From Magnetovibrio sp. (GTDB lineage: Bacteria; Pseudomonadota; Alphaproteobacteria; Rhodospirillales; Magnetovibrionaceae): a stretch of DNA of 64,000 nt. Positions within the stretch are counted from its first letter, which is position 1, and every line of letters starts with the position of its first letter. A model generated the notes under the pieces. That model saw only the letters and a program-made list of their open reading frames with translations. It was not told where the DNA came from and searched no databases. Both the position numbers and the translations under genes were made by a program. The stretch is taken from positions 142,354 through 206,353 of the forward strand of contig NZ_DATCTF010000013.1 in assembly GCF_036568125.1 (NCBI RefSeq), given 5' to 3'. Positions 8,110 to 16,540 of the stretch are shown here, piece after piece.

Positions 8110-9536
8110 GCAATTCAGTGGTCTTCGATCTGTGCGTCATCGGCGCGGGGTCCGGCGGATTGTCGGTCGCCGCGGGCGCGGCGCAAATGGGCGCCAGCGT
8201 GGTGTTAATTGAAAAAGCCAAGATGGGCGGCGATTGCCTCAACACCGGCTGCGTGCCGTCCAAGGCTTTGCTGGCAGCGGGGCGTGCGGCGGAAAGCGCA
8301 CGCCGTGCGGACCGTTTCGGCATCAAGACCGGCAAGGTCGGCGCCAACGGCAAAAAGGTCTTTGCCCACGTCGAAGACGTGATCGCGCGGATCGCGCCCC
8401 ACGACAGTGTCGAGCGGTTCGAAAGCTTGGGCGTCACGGTCATTCAAGGCGCCGCCCGCTTCACCGCTCCCGATACGGTCGAGGCGGCGGGCGAGAGCGT
8501 GGTGGCGCGCAAATTTGTCATCGCCACGGGTTCAAGTCCGCGCATTCCGGCCATCGACGGGCTCGATGATCTGAACCTGCTCACCAACGAAAACATATTC
8601 GATCTCAAAGAAATACCGGATCACTTGATTGTCATCGGCGGCGGTCCCATCGGCTGCGAAATGGCCCAGGCGTTTCGTCATTTGGGTGCCGAGGTGACGC
8701 TGTTGGAAATGGCCAAGATCCTGCCCAACGACGATCCCGAACTGGTCGGCACAGTGCGGATGCGGCTGTTGGAAGATGGCGTGGTGATTCACGAAGACGC
8801 CCAGGTGGTGCGCACGAGCGGCACGGCTCAAGCGCCGGAAGTGGTCGTCGTCGACGAGGATGGACGCGAGCATCTGATCCAAGGCACCCATCTGTTGGTG
8901 GCCGCCGGACGCCAGCCCAACGTGATGGGACTGGGGCTGGAGCACGCGGGCGTTAATTTCACCCCCAAAGGGATCGAGGTCGACACGCGCTTGCGCACCA
9001 GCAACAAACGCATCTTTGCCATCGGCGACGTGGCGGGCGGGCTGCAATTCACACACGTCGCCAGCCATCACGCCGGCGTGGTGATCCGCAACGTACTGTT
9101 CAAGTGGCCATCAAGGACCAAGCTCGACCATGTGCCGTGGGTCACGTACACCGACCCCGAACTGGCCCAGGCGGGGCTCACCGAAGCCCAGGCGCGGACA
9201 CGCTTCGGCGCGCGGGTCAAAGTTTTGACGTGGCCGTTTGCGGACAACGATCGCGCCCAAGCGGAACGCGAGACCGAGGGGCTGATCAAGGTCGTGCTGT
9301 CGTCGCGGGGTAAGATTCTCGGTGCCGGTATCTGTGGCCCGCATGCGGGGGATTTGATCCAGCCTTGGGTATTGGCCATGGAGCAAGGGCTGAAAATCGG
9401 CGCGATGGCATCAACCATAGCACCCTATCCAACGTTCGGAGAAATCTCCAAGCGCGCTGCGGGCGGCTATTTTACGGCGTTTTTGTACGGCCCGCGGATG
9501 CGCAAGATCGTGGGCGTTTTGCAGAAATGTTTCTAG
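8106..9536 (+). CDS. Class I pyridine nucleotide-disulfide oxidoreductase, mercuric-reductase-like
   Basis: FAD-dependent NAD(P)H oxidoreductase of the dihydrolipoamide dehydrogenase/glutathione reductase/MerA group, 476 residues. Seen: FAD Rossmann motif GAGSGG, redox-active pair in GGDCLNTGCVPSK, NAD(P) motif GGGPIGCEMAQ, second FAD motif IFAIGDVAGG and a C-terminal dimer region ending YPTFGEISKRAAGGYF. The C-terminal Cys pair and N-terminal metal-binding domain of true MerA are absent, and no mer genes are near. The real substrate is therefore not known. It overlaps the VTT gene by 4 nt, implying a coupled membrane redox function. Confidence 0.85.
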   Translation: MSNSVVFDLCVIGAGSGGLSVAAGAAQMGASVVLIEKAKMGGDCLNTGCVPSKALLAAGRAAESARRADRFGIKTGKVGANGKKVFAHVEDVIARIAPHDSVERFESLGVTVIQGAARFTAPDTVEAAGESVVARKFVIATGSSPRIPAIDGLDDLNLLTNENIFDLKEIPDHLIVIGGGPIGCEMAQAFRHLGAEVTLLEMAKILPNDDPELVGTVRMRLLEDGVVIHEDAQVVRTSGTAQAPEVVVVDEDGREHLIQGTHLLVAAGRQPNVMGLGLEHAGVNFTPKGIEVDTRLRTSNKRIFAIGDVAGGLQFTHVASHHAGVVIRNVLFKWPSRTKLDHVPWVTYTDPELAQAGLTEAQARTRFGARVKVLTWPFADNDRAQAERETEGLIKVVLSSRGKILGAGICGPHAGDLIQPWVLAMEQGLKIGAMASTIAPYPTFGEISKRAAGGYFTAFLYGPRMRKIVGVLQKCF

Positions 9537-9625
9537 GCTGTTACACGGTAATTCTTCGTTGTGTCACAGGTCCTTGATATACTGGATATCCCCGGTAAAT
9601 GTGGGACTTGTCCGTGGAGGATGCC

Positions 9626-10510
9626 ATGAACGCTGAGAAAACCCCCGTCAAAAAAACCAGTTATCGCGCCATGACCTCGTTGGTGACGACGTGGTCGTTT
9701 ATCATCGCCACGGTCACCGGGGTGGTGTTGTACATCGTGCCGCAAGGGCGCATTGCATACTGGGTAAATTGGAAATTGTGGGAGCTGACCAAGGACGGTT
9801 GGACCGACCTACACGTGATTTTTTCCGTGGTGTTCGTGGTCGTCGGCGTGGCCCACCTAGCCTACAACTGGAAGCCGTTCAAAAATTACATGGCCGAACG
9901 CGCCGCGGGTCACGTTCACGTCAAACGCACGGTCTACGGCTCGCTGGCCATTACGGCGGTGTTTTTCGGGCTGTCGATTTTCAATCTGCCGCCCGCCAAC
10001 TGGATTTTCGATCTCGGTGACTATTTCAAGGAAGGCTGGATCGTTTCCGCCGATTACGAACCGCCGTTCGGTCACGCCGAAGAGGTCTCTTTGGCCGGGT
10101 TCGCCCAACGCCAGCGCATCGACTTGAAAGCCGCAATTGCCGAATTGGAGGCTGCGGGCATCAAGGTGCCCGAGCAGCAGATGAAGCTCAAAGACATCGC
10201 GGCGCTCAATTCCATCACCCCGATGCAGATTTACTTGGTGATCAAGCCGCTGGAACAACGCCCCAAGCTTAAGGCCAGCTTCAAACCCGAAGACGTCGAG
10301 GCGCAATTTTCCGGAACCGGCATCGGCCGCAAAACTCTGGCCGAAATGGCCGCCGAGCTGAAATTAGACGTCGCCACCGCCGAGGCCCGCCTAGCCATGG
10401 CGGGCGTCAAAGGCAAAGCCGTCGACAAGATGAAAGCCATCGGCGAAGCGCATGATCTGGATGCCATCGAACTGGTGAAGATCTTGCTGATCGAAGGCTA
10501 TCGCCCATGA
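9626..10510 (+). CDS. DUF4405-type membrane protein with duplicated C-terminal module
   Basis: The start at 9626 has a GGAGG Shine-Dalgarno 5 nt upstream. The N-terminal 120 residues contain three predicted membrane helices with His residues placed as in cytochrome-b-like proteins (WTDLHVIF, GVAHLAYNW), so heme binding is plausible. The C-terminal half is soluble and has two similar helical modules: one running from GHAEEVSLAGFA to ITPMQIYLVI, the other from GRKTLAEMAAEL to LDAIELVKIL. Proteins of this type occur beside redox genes in anaerobic and iron- or sulfur-metabolising bacteria; the function is not established. It overlaps the next gene by 4 nt. Confidence 0.7.
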   Translation: MNAEKTPVKKTSYRAMTSLVTTWSFIIATVTGVVLYIVPQGRIAYWVNWKLWELTKDGWTDLHVIFSVVFVVVGVAHLAYNWKPFKNYMAERAAGHVHVKRTVYGSLAITAVFFGLSIFNLPPANWIFDLGDYFKEGWIVSADYEPPFGHAEEVSLAGFAQRQRIDLKAAIAELEAAGIKVPEQQMKLKDIAALNSITPMQIYLVIKPLEQRPKLKASFKPEDVEAQFSGTGIGRKTLAEMAAELKLDVATAEARLAMAGVKGKAVDKMKAIGEAHDLDAIELVKILLIEGYRP

Positions 10511-11298
10511 GCGCAGCCAGCCCCCAGGCATGGGATCCCGGCACGTATTTGCAATTCGAAGACCTGCGCCTGCGCCCAGCCCTGGATTTGCTGGCGCGGG
10601 TGGGGTTGGAGCAGGCGGCGCGGATCACCGATCTCGGCTGTGGCGCAGGCAACGTCACGCCATTTTTGCGCCGCCGCTGGCCGGATGCGCAGATCACTGC
10701 GCTGGACAGCTCTGCCGAGATGCTGGCGCGCGCCAAGGCCGACCATGTGGACCTCACCGTCACGTGGCGGCAGGCCGACGTGCGCACCTGGGCCGCCGGC
10801 GAAACGCAAGACCTGATCTATTCCAACGCGGTGCTGCACTGGCTGGATGATCACGAAAACCTCTTTCCGCGTTTGATGGGGGAACTCAACCCCGGCGGCG
10901 TGCTGGCGGTGCAGATGCCCGATCAGTTCGCCCAACCGTCCCATGTGTTGATGCGTCAGGTGGCGGCTGAAGGACCGTGGGCGGCGACCTTGACGCCGTT
11001 GCTGCGCCCCGCACCGGTGGCGCATCCGGGGGCGTATTACGATTGGTTGCGCCCTCACGCCGCCAGTCTCGACATTTGGCAAACCACCTATACCCAGGTG
11101 CTGGATGGCGACGACGCGGTGCTCAACTGGATTTCGTCGACCGCGCTGAAACCACTGACGGAAGCCTTGGACGACGAGATGCGCCAAGCCTTCACGGATG
11201 CGCTGGGGGCCGAACTGCGCCGCGCCTATCCCAAACGCGCCGACGGCAAGACTTTATTTGCCTTTCAGAGGTTGTTCGTGGTTGTCGCGAAGACCTGA
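10507..11298 (+). CDS. tam: Trans-aconitate 2-methyltransferase
   Basis: Class I SAM-dependent methyltransferase, 263 residues. Seen: motif I ITDLGCGAGNVTPFL, the acidic end of strand 2 in ITALDSS, SNAVLHWLDDHENLFPRL and LNPGGVLAVQMPDQF, all typical of Tam. Tam methylates trans-aconitate, an inhibitor of aconitase formed spontaneously from cis-aconitate. The family is reasonably specific, but substrate identity is inferred. The start overlaps the DUF4405 gene by 4 nt. Confidence 0.85.
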   Translation: MSAASPQAWDPGTYLQFEDLRLRPALDLLARVGLEQAARITDLGCGAGNVTPFLRRRWPDAQITALDSSAEMLARAKADHVDLTVTWRQADVRTWAAGETQDLIYSNAVLHWLDDHENLFPRLMGELNPGGVLAVQMPDQFAQPSHVLMRQVAAEGPWAATLTPLLRPAPVAHPGAYYDWLRPHAASLDIWQTTYTQVLDGDDAVLNWISSTALKPLTEALDDEMRQAFTDALGAELRRAYPKRADGKTLFAFQRLFVVVAKT

Positions 11299-11315
11299 TA
11301 TACTAAGGCGGTGCT

Positions 11316-11344
11316 TTGCAATTTTCTGCGTTTAAGCGTATATT
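11316..11344 (+). promoter_or_regulatory. Candidate sigma70-type promoter of panBC
   Basis: TTGCAA at 11316-11321 and TATATT at 11339-11344 are separated by 17 bases. They match consensus at four and five of six positions. The start would be near 11351, giving a leader of about 53 nt before panB. Confidence 0.6.
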
Positions 11345-11403
11345 GTGCATTGCAACATAACTGAGGCGGGCCCGAAAGAGGCCCATCAGATCTGGGAATC
11401 GAC

Positions 11404-12264
11404 ATGAGCACACATAAACCCATCGATATCGAAGGCGCGTTGCGCAAGCTGACCGTGCCCGACATCCGCGCGCGCAAGCGCCGCGACGGGGCCGAGCCGC
11501 TGGTGTGTCTGACCGCTTACACCGTGTTGACGGCGCGTTTGTTGGATGCGCACACCGATCTGTTGCTGGTGGGCGATAGCCTCGGCATGGTGATCTATGG
11601 CCTCGACACCACCGTCGGCGTGACCATGGATATGATGATCGCCCACGGCCAAGCGGTGATGCGCGGCGCCAAGCGCTCGTGCGTGATCGTCGACATGCCG
11701 TTCGGCTCGTATCAGGAAAGCCCCGAAATCGCCTTTCGCAATGCCGCACGCATCATGAAGGAAGTGGGCTGCGCCGGAATCAAGATCGAAGGCGGTGTGG
11801 AAATGGCTGCGACGGTCAAATTCTTGTCCGAGCGCGGCATTCCGGTGCTCGGCCACGTTGGTTTGATGCCCCAATCGGTCAACACCGCAGGTGGTTTCAA
11901 AGCCCAAGGCCGCGGTGAAGCGGAAGCGGAAAAAATCGTCGAAGATGCCAAGGCGCTGGCCGACGCGGGCGCGTTCGCCATCGTCGTCGAAGGCACCATG
12001 GAACCGATTGCGCGCCGTATCACCGACGAAATCGACGTGCCGACCATCGGCATCGGCGGCTCACCGGCTTGCGACGGGCAGATTCTGGTGACCGAGGACA
12101 TGGCCGGACTGTTCACCGAGTTCAAACCGAAATTCGTCAAACGGTATATGGATCTTGGCGCGGGTTTGGCCGAAGCGGCGCGTTTGTACGCCGAAGAGGT
12201 GCGCACGGGCGCATTTCCATCCGATGAGCACTGTTTCGGCGTAAAGAAAAAGGACCATCGCTGA
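11404..12264 (+). CDS. panB: 3-methyl-2-oxobutanoate hydroxymethyltransferase
   Basis: Makes ketopantoate from 2-oxoisovalerate and methylene-tetrahydrofolate, the first committed step of pantothenate and CoA synthesis. Seen: [28 protein letters not shown] (metal-binding Asp), [25 protein letters not shown] and [15 protein letters not shown]. Length (286) fits. It forms an operon with panC, 17 nt downstream. Confidence 0.97.
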   Translation: MSTHKPIDIEGALRKLTVPDIRARKRRDGAEPLVCLTAYTVLTARLLDAHTDLLLVGDSLGMVIYGLDTTVGVTMDMMIAHGQAVMRGAKRSCVIVDMPFGSYQESPEIAFRNAARIMKEVGCAGIKIEGGVEMAATVKFLSERGIPVLGHVGLMPQSVNTAGGFKAQGRGEAEAEKIVEDAKALADAGAFAIVVEGTMEPIARRITDEIDVPTIGIGGSPACDGQILVTEDMAGLFTEFKPKFVKRYMDLGAGLAEAARLYAEEVRTGAFPSDEHCFGVKKKDHR

Positions 12265-12281
12265 GCGCGATTGGGCCCGAT

Positions 12282-13142
12282 ATGACGATCTCCACTCTTC
12301 GCACCGTAGCAGAGCTTCGCGCCACCGTGCGCGCCTGGCGTGACGCTGGGCTCAGCGTCGGTTTGGTGCCGACCATGGGGGCCCTGCACAGCGGTCATTT
12401 GCGACTGGTCGAAACCGCCCTGCAAGCCTGCGACCGGGTGATCGTGACGTTGTTCGTCAACCCCACCCAGTTCGGCGAAGGCGAAGATTTTTCCGTCTAT
12501 CCGCGCGACGAAGACCGCGACCGCAGTCTGGCCGAAAACCAAGGCGCGCACGTGCTGTTCGCGCCGACGGTCGATGAGATGTATCCGCCCGGTAGTGTGA
12601 CCGAAGTCCATGTGCCGGGCCTCGACAGCGTGCTGGAAGGCGCATTTCGACCCGGCCACTTCACCGGCGTCGCCACGGTGGTGACCAAATTGTTGTCGAT
12701 GGCTGGGGCCGACCGTGCGTTTTTCGGCGAAAAGGATTATCAGCAACTTCAGGTCATCAAAATCTTGGCCCGCGACCTGTGCATCCCCACGATCATCGAA
12801 GGCGTTCCCACCGTGCGCGAAGCCGACGGTCTGGCGTTGTCGTCGCGCAATGCCTATCTCAGCGCGGCGGAGCGTCTCACCGCCCCCAAGCTCAACGCCG
12901 TGCTGCGCCGGACGGCAAACGAATTTCGCGCGGGTGGCGCGGGCGAGGCGCTGTCGCGTGCGGCGGAGCGGGAGTTGAGCGCGCTGGGCTTCGGTCCGGT
13001 GGATTATGTCGCCATCGTCGATGCTGCGACCTTGCAGCCTTTGGAGCGCTATGACGACCAGCGCCCCGCGCGGGTTTTGGCGGCGGCCAAATTGGGGCGC
13101 ACGCGGCTGATCGACAATATTGCCGTAGACAGCGCATCTTAA
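12282..13142 (+). CDS. panC: Pantothenate synthetase
   Basis: ATP-dependent ligase joining pantoate and beta-alanine. Seen: the nucleotidyl-transferase motif PTMGALHSGHLRL, VTLFVNPTQFGEGEDF, the FFGEKDYQQLQVI segment and ALSSRNAYLS (KMSKS-like). Length (286) is normal. It follows panB closely, as is common in proteobacteria; panD (aspartate decarboxylase) is not in the window. Confidence 0.97.
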   Translation: MTISTLRTVAELRATVRAWRDAGLSVGLVPTMGALHSGHLRLVETALQACDRVIVTLFVNPTQFGEGEDFSVYPRDEDRDRSLAENQGAHVLFAPTVDEMYPPGSVTEVHVPGLDSVLEGAFRPGHFTGVATVVTKLLSMAGADRAFFGEKDYQQLQVIKILARDLCIPTIIEGVPTVREADGLALSSRNAYLSAAERLTAPKLNAVLRRTANEFRAGGAGEALSRAAERELSALGFGPVDYVAIVDAATLQPLERYDDQRPARVLAAAKLGRTRLIDNIAVDSAS

Positions 13143-13160
13143 TGCGCTAGGTTCTCCGTC

Positions 13161-13589
13161 ATGAATGGATACGTAGGCCTGTTCCTGTCGGCGTTTCTCG
13201 CCGCGACCATCTTGCCGTTTTCGTCCGAAGCCGTGCTCGCGGGGTTGAGCGTCGCGGGTGGGCTGGACGCGGCGCTGCTGTGGGCCGTGGCCACGGCGGG
13301 CAACACCCTCGGCGCGCTGGTCAACTGGGTGCTCGGGCGGTGGTGCTTGCATTGGCAGGACCGCAAATGGTTTCCGTTCAAATCCGATGATCTGGACAAG
13401 GCCGACGCTTGGTTCGCTAAGTGGGGCGTGTGGTCGCTGCTGCTCAGTTGGGTGCCGATCATCGGTGATCCCATCACCTTCGCGGCGGGCTTTTTACGGG
13501 TCCACCTGGGCGTGTTTTTGCTGTTGGTGACGATTGCCAAGGGCGGGCGCTATGTGGTGGTTCTGGCGATCGCTCAGGGCTTTTTGTAG
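13161..13589 (+). CDS. YqaA-family (DedA superfamily) membrane protein
   Basis: A 142-residue membrane protein of the YqaA type. Seen: FLSAFLAATILPFSSEAVLAG at the N-terminus, an ATAGNTLGALVNW helix, then the SWVPIIGDPITFAAGFLR segment conserved in YqaA/DedA proteins. The biochemical role is not established; DedA relatives move lipid carriers. It lies 18 nt after panC and overlaps the convergent gene by 16 nt at the 3' ends. Confidence 0.85.
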   Translation: MNGYVGLFLSAFLAATILPFSSEAVLAGLSVAGGLDAALLWAVATAGNTLGALVNWVLGRWCLHWQDRKWFPFKSDDLDKADAWFAKWGVWSLLLSWVPIIGDPITFAAGFLRVHLGVFLLLVTIAKGGRYVVVLAIAQGFL

Positions 13590-14707
13590 GTGACCCGGTA
13601 AATCAGCCCCGCCGCATCGTCGCTGATCAACAGCGAACCGTCGGGCAGTTCTTCCAAATCCACCGGGCGGCCGGTGACGTCGCCGTTTGGCCGCAGCCAG
13701 CCTTCGATAAACGGTTCATGCCCGACGACCCGGCCCGTATCGTCGAAACGCACCCGCATGATCAAGTAACCCACCGGGCTGGAGCGATTCCACGAGCCAT
13801 GCTGCGCGACGAAGGCATCGCCGCGGTACTCTTCGGGAAACATGCGCCCGTCGTAAAAATCCAGTCCTAAGGGCGCGACGTGGGCCTGAAAGCGCACCAC
13901 CGGCGGGATCATGCCGCTTGGCACCGGCAAAAGCCGGAAATGCGGGGCGCGGTCTTCACCGCCGCCATACCAGGGGAACCCGTAATGTGCGCCGGGCGCG
14001 GCCATCGCGTTCAGCTCATCGGGCGGGCTGTCGTCGCCCATGCCGTCGGCGCCGTTGTCGGTGAAAAAGATCTGTCCGGTGGTGGGATGGTAATCGATGC
14101 CGACCGTATTGCGCACCCCGGTGGCGACGAGTTCCGGCTTGTCCCACTGTCCCGGGGTGAATTTCAAGATGCCGCCTTCATAGCCGCTGAGGCTGCACAC
14201 GTTGCACGGCGCGCCGACGCCGACATAAAGCGCGCCGTCCGCGCCGAAGCGGATATAGCGGTTGCCGTGCCAGTCCTTGTCCGGCAGATCGTCGAACAGG
14301 ACTTCGGGTTGGGCGTCGGTCAGCGCATCGATGGACGGCACGTGGTAGCGGGTCACGCGGTGCTGTTCGACGACGTAGAGGTAGCCGTCCTTCCACGCAA
14401 TGCCGTTGGGCGACGTCAGACCGCGCAACACCGGATACGTGGGGCGCAGGTCGTCGTCATCGCTCAGCGGGACGGCGTATACGGTGTCGTGGCGGGTGCT
14501 GACGAACAGCACGCCCAAATCTTCGGCCAACGCCAGAGAGCGCGCTGCTGGGGCTTTGGCGAACACGGAAATGGAAAAATTGGGCGGCAGCTTCAGGCCA
14601 TAGGCGGCGTGGGCGGCATGCCCAGACAAGGCACAAACGGACAGTATGACGCCCATCAGCAATCGCTTCGGGCGGGCTTTGCGCCAGATGGTTGCGATCA
14701 AATCCAT
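13574..14707 (-). CDS. PQQ-dependent sugar (sorbosone) dehydrogenase-like secreted protein
   Basis: Starting at the ATG at 14707 the protein has a positively charged N-terminus and hydrophobic stretch (RLLMGVILSVCALSGHAAHA) that reads as a signal peptide, so it is likely periplasmic. The rest is a six-bladed beta-propeller of the soluble glucose/sorbosone dehydrogenase type: NGIAWKDGYLYVVEQ, RFGADGALYVGVGAPCN, FFTDNGADGMGDD, FVAQHGSWNRS and LLISDDAAGLIYRV. Relatives oxidise aldoses or sorbosone with PQQ, but many members have unknown substrates. An upstream in-frame TTG at 14749 lies inside the terminator and is rejected. Confidence 0.82.
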   Translation of the reverse strand: MDLIATIWRKARPKRLLMGVILSVCALSGHAAHAAYGLKLPPNFSISVFAKAPAARSLALAEDLGVLFVSTRHDTVYAVPLSDDDDLRPTYPVLRGLTSPNGIAWKDGYLYVVEQHRVTRYHVPSIDALTDAQPEVLFDDLPDKDWHGNRYIRFGADGALYVGVGAPCNVCSLSGYEGGILKFTPGQWDKPELVATGVRNTVGIDYHPTTGQIFFTDNGADGMGDDSPPDELNAMAAPGAHYGFPWYGGGEDRAPHFRLLPVPSGMIPPVVRFQAHVAPLGLDFYDGRMFPEEYRGDAFVAQHGSWNRSSPVGYLIMRVRFDDTGRVVGHEPFIEGWLRPNGDVTGRPVDLEELPDGSLLISDDAAGLIYRVTYKKP

Positions 14708-14750
14708 GGCCGAATTTTGCCCGTTGTCCGCCAGCCATGCAATCCACAAA

Positions 14751-14784
14751 AAAACTGCCCATGGACCGAGCCATGGGCAGTTTT
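14751..14784. terminator. Bidirectional Rho-independent terminator downstream of the FadL gene
   Basis: A perfect 14-bp inverted repeat, 14751-14764 and 14771-14784, surrounds a 6-nt loop: AAAACTGCCCATGG / CCATGGGCAGTTTT. On the minus strand it lies just after the porin gene's stop and carries a further U run, so it ends that transcript. Confidence 0.9.
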
Positions 14785-14808
14785 CATTGGATAGATTTCT
14801 AAGCGAAC

Positions 14809-16113
14809 TTAGAAATCGTAGCTGATGCCGACTTCGAAATCGTGCTGCTTCATTTGCAGATCGATCGGAGCAGCTGCGCCACCAAAGATGTGGTTGACGT
14901 TGACGCCGGTGATGTTGGCGTTGAACGCGTGGGTGTAGGACATCGACAGAGCCAGGTTCGGGGCCATGTCGTAGGTGCCGCCAACGCTGACGTGCGTGTT
15001 CACAACGGCCGGGGCAAGGATGTTGAACAGCGTTTCGTGTTGGGAGAACGCCGCCGAGTTGTGGCTGATGCCAGCGCGCAGGTCGAGATCGTCACTGTAC
15101 TTGTACTGTCCGCCAAGTTTAACAACGTCCATGTTCTGCCAGCCGAAGCCGATACCCTGGCTGTTACCAAGCGAGTTGTTACCGATCTTACCACCGGCAC
15201 CGGTGTGGAACGACGCAACCGAGATGTTGTGGCTGTTCGCGATCGAGGGCACCGTGCTGTAGAAAATGCGCTGCAGGTCGACGGCCATCGTCAACTTGTC
15301 GTCAACTTTGTAAGACCCACCGAAGCTGACGGTCGGGGGAATGTCGAAATCACCCTTTTCAGCAAACAGACCGGCGTACTTGTCGAACTTCTGCATGTAC
15401 ATTTTCGTTTGAGCCATGGCGCCCAAGGTCAGCTTGTCGTTGATTTCACCCAACCAGCCCAAACGCACACCGTAACCGTAGGAATAATCGTATCCATTGT
15501 CGGTCAGTTTGGTGTTATCCGAAGAGATCGAACCAAAGCCTTGCAGACCCGTTGCCTTGAACCGCTGAGCGGCAAAGGTCGGGGTGATGCCGATGGAGTG
15601 GATGCTGTCGATCTGGTGGGCGTAGGTTAAGCCCAAGAAAGCCTGTGCAAGATCGATGCCGGTACGGCCGCTGGTGCCGCCGGTGAAGACGTTGGTGGCA
15701 TAATCCGTGTTCATGCCGCCGTTGGCCGACAGCGTCACGCCGAGGGAATAATCGCCCATGTCCCAGTTCACGCCGAAGCTCGGGACGTAGAAGATGTTGT
15801 TGCTGCTCTTCTGGTCGTTGTCGTTCATGAAGTTCGTGGCGGCAGCGCCTGCAGTCGAATATTTGCGAAGCGGCGAGAAGATGGCCACAGCGCCCTCAAC
15901 CTTGTTGCCGATTTTTTTCATGCCGGCAGGGTTGTTCATCGCGGCTTGGGTATCTTGCGGCATAGCCATGCCTGCGCCGGCCATACCTTTGGCTTTGGTG
16001 CCGTAGGCGTTGGAAAAATAGCCGTTGGTGGCGCTGGCCGTACCTGCAAATGCCATGACTACGGCGGCTGCGGCAACACCTGACAGTAGGGTCAGCTTAA
16101 AGTTGCTCTTCAT
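14809..16113 (-). CDS. FadL/OmpP1/TodX-family outer-membrane transport protein
   Basis: Outer-membrane beta-barrel that moves hydrophobic substrates such as long-chain fatty acids or aromatic hydrocarbons. A signal peptide is evident (cleavage expected after AFAGTASA). The mature N-terminus TNGYFSNAYGTKAKGMAGAG, followed by AAMNNPAGM, is the FadL plug signature. The protein ends in F after a run of alternating barrel strands (FEVGISYDF). AGGGGG is a strong Shine-Dalgarno. It is a monocistronic unit between two terminators and a long AT-rich upstream region; the substrate is not predictable. Confidence 0.93.
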   Translation of the reverse strand: MKSNFKLTLLSGVAAAAVVMAFAGTASATNGYFSNAYGTKAKGMAGAGMAMPQDTQAAMNNPAGMKKIGNKVEGAVAIFSPLRKYSTAGAAATNFMNDNDQKSSNNIFYVPSFGVNWDMGDYSLGVTLSANGGMNTDYATNVFTGGTSGRTGIDLAQAFLGLTYAHQIDSIHSIGITPTFAAQRFKATGLQGFGSISSDNTKLTDNGYDYSYGYGVRLGWLGEINDKLTLGAMAQTKMYMQKFDKYAGLFAEKGDFDIPPTVSFGGSYKVDDKLTMAVDLQRIFYSTVPSIANSHNISVASFHTGAGGKIGNNSLGNSQGIGFGWQNMDVVKLGGQYKYSDDLDLRAGISHNSAAFSQHETLFNILAPAVVNTHVSVGGTYDMAPNLALSMSYTHAFNANITGVNVNHIFGGAAAPIDLQMKQHDFEVGISYDF

Positions 16114-16483
16114 ATTATGTATTCCCCCTTGGTGCCGGTCTTCGTGGCTGAGCCCACGGTCGGGCCGGCATCGTTACGTTTGTGGTGCGTGCTGAGTATA
16201 GATCAATAAGTGCAATTTGATCCAGGTGTTCATCGTCAATATAACCGACCATAAATCCTGTTCAGCAGAATGTGTCAGAAATCTAACGGATTTTATTAGA
16301 TTATGAGTAGTATCTATGTAGCACTGTAATGGATTTTTCTAATGTGTTGCCAATGTGCAACATTGCGAAACTGACCGAATCGAAAGGTGATTGGCTCACC
16401 TCGATCATTTTTAGGGTGATTTTGTTAAATTCACATTTTCTAATGTTAAATTATCGATGATCTATCGGAGCGAGTTTGCGCCG
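16114..16483 (-). promoter_or_regulatory. AT-rich upstream region of the FadL gene
   Basis: About 370 bases with no credible ORF and markedly lower GC than the flanks, especially 16200-16460. On the minus strand TATACT (complement of 16195-16200) is a good -10 box, but no convincing -35 lies 16-18 bases upstream. The region probably contains the porin promoter and regulator sites. Nothing else is recognised. Confidence 0.4.
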
Positions 16484-16515
16484 AAAAAAAACGCCGACCG
16501 GATGAGTGGTCGGCG
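16484..16515 (-). terminator. Rho-independent terminator of the OmpA-like lipoprotein gene
   Basis: CGCCGACC at 16492-16499 pairs with GGTCGGCG at 16508-16515 around an 8-nt loop. On the minus strand the hairpin is followed by an eight-T run (complement of 16484-16491), 25 nt past the stop codon. Confidence 0.85.
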
Positions 16516-16540
16516 CTTTTGATTGTCGGTTGCAAACCTC

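Noticed and set aside
8106..9536. Mercury resistance (merA)
   Set aside because: The protein lacks the C-terminal Cys pair and metal-binding N-terminus, and no merR, merT or merP is near.
11712..13352. A 546-codon open frame on the minus strand across panB and panC
   Set aside because: Antisense shadow: panB and panC are certain genes on the other strand and the translated product has no family features.
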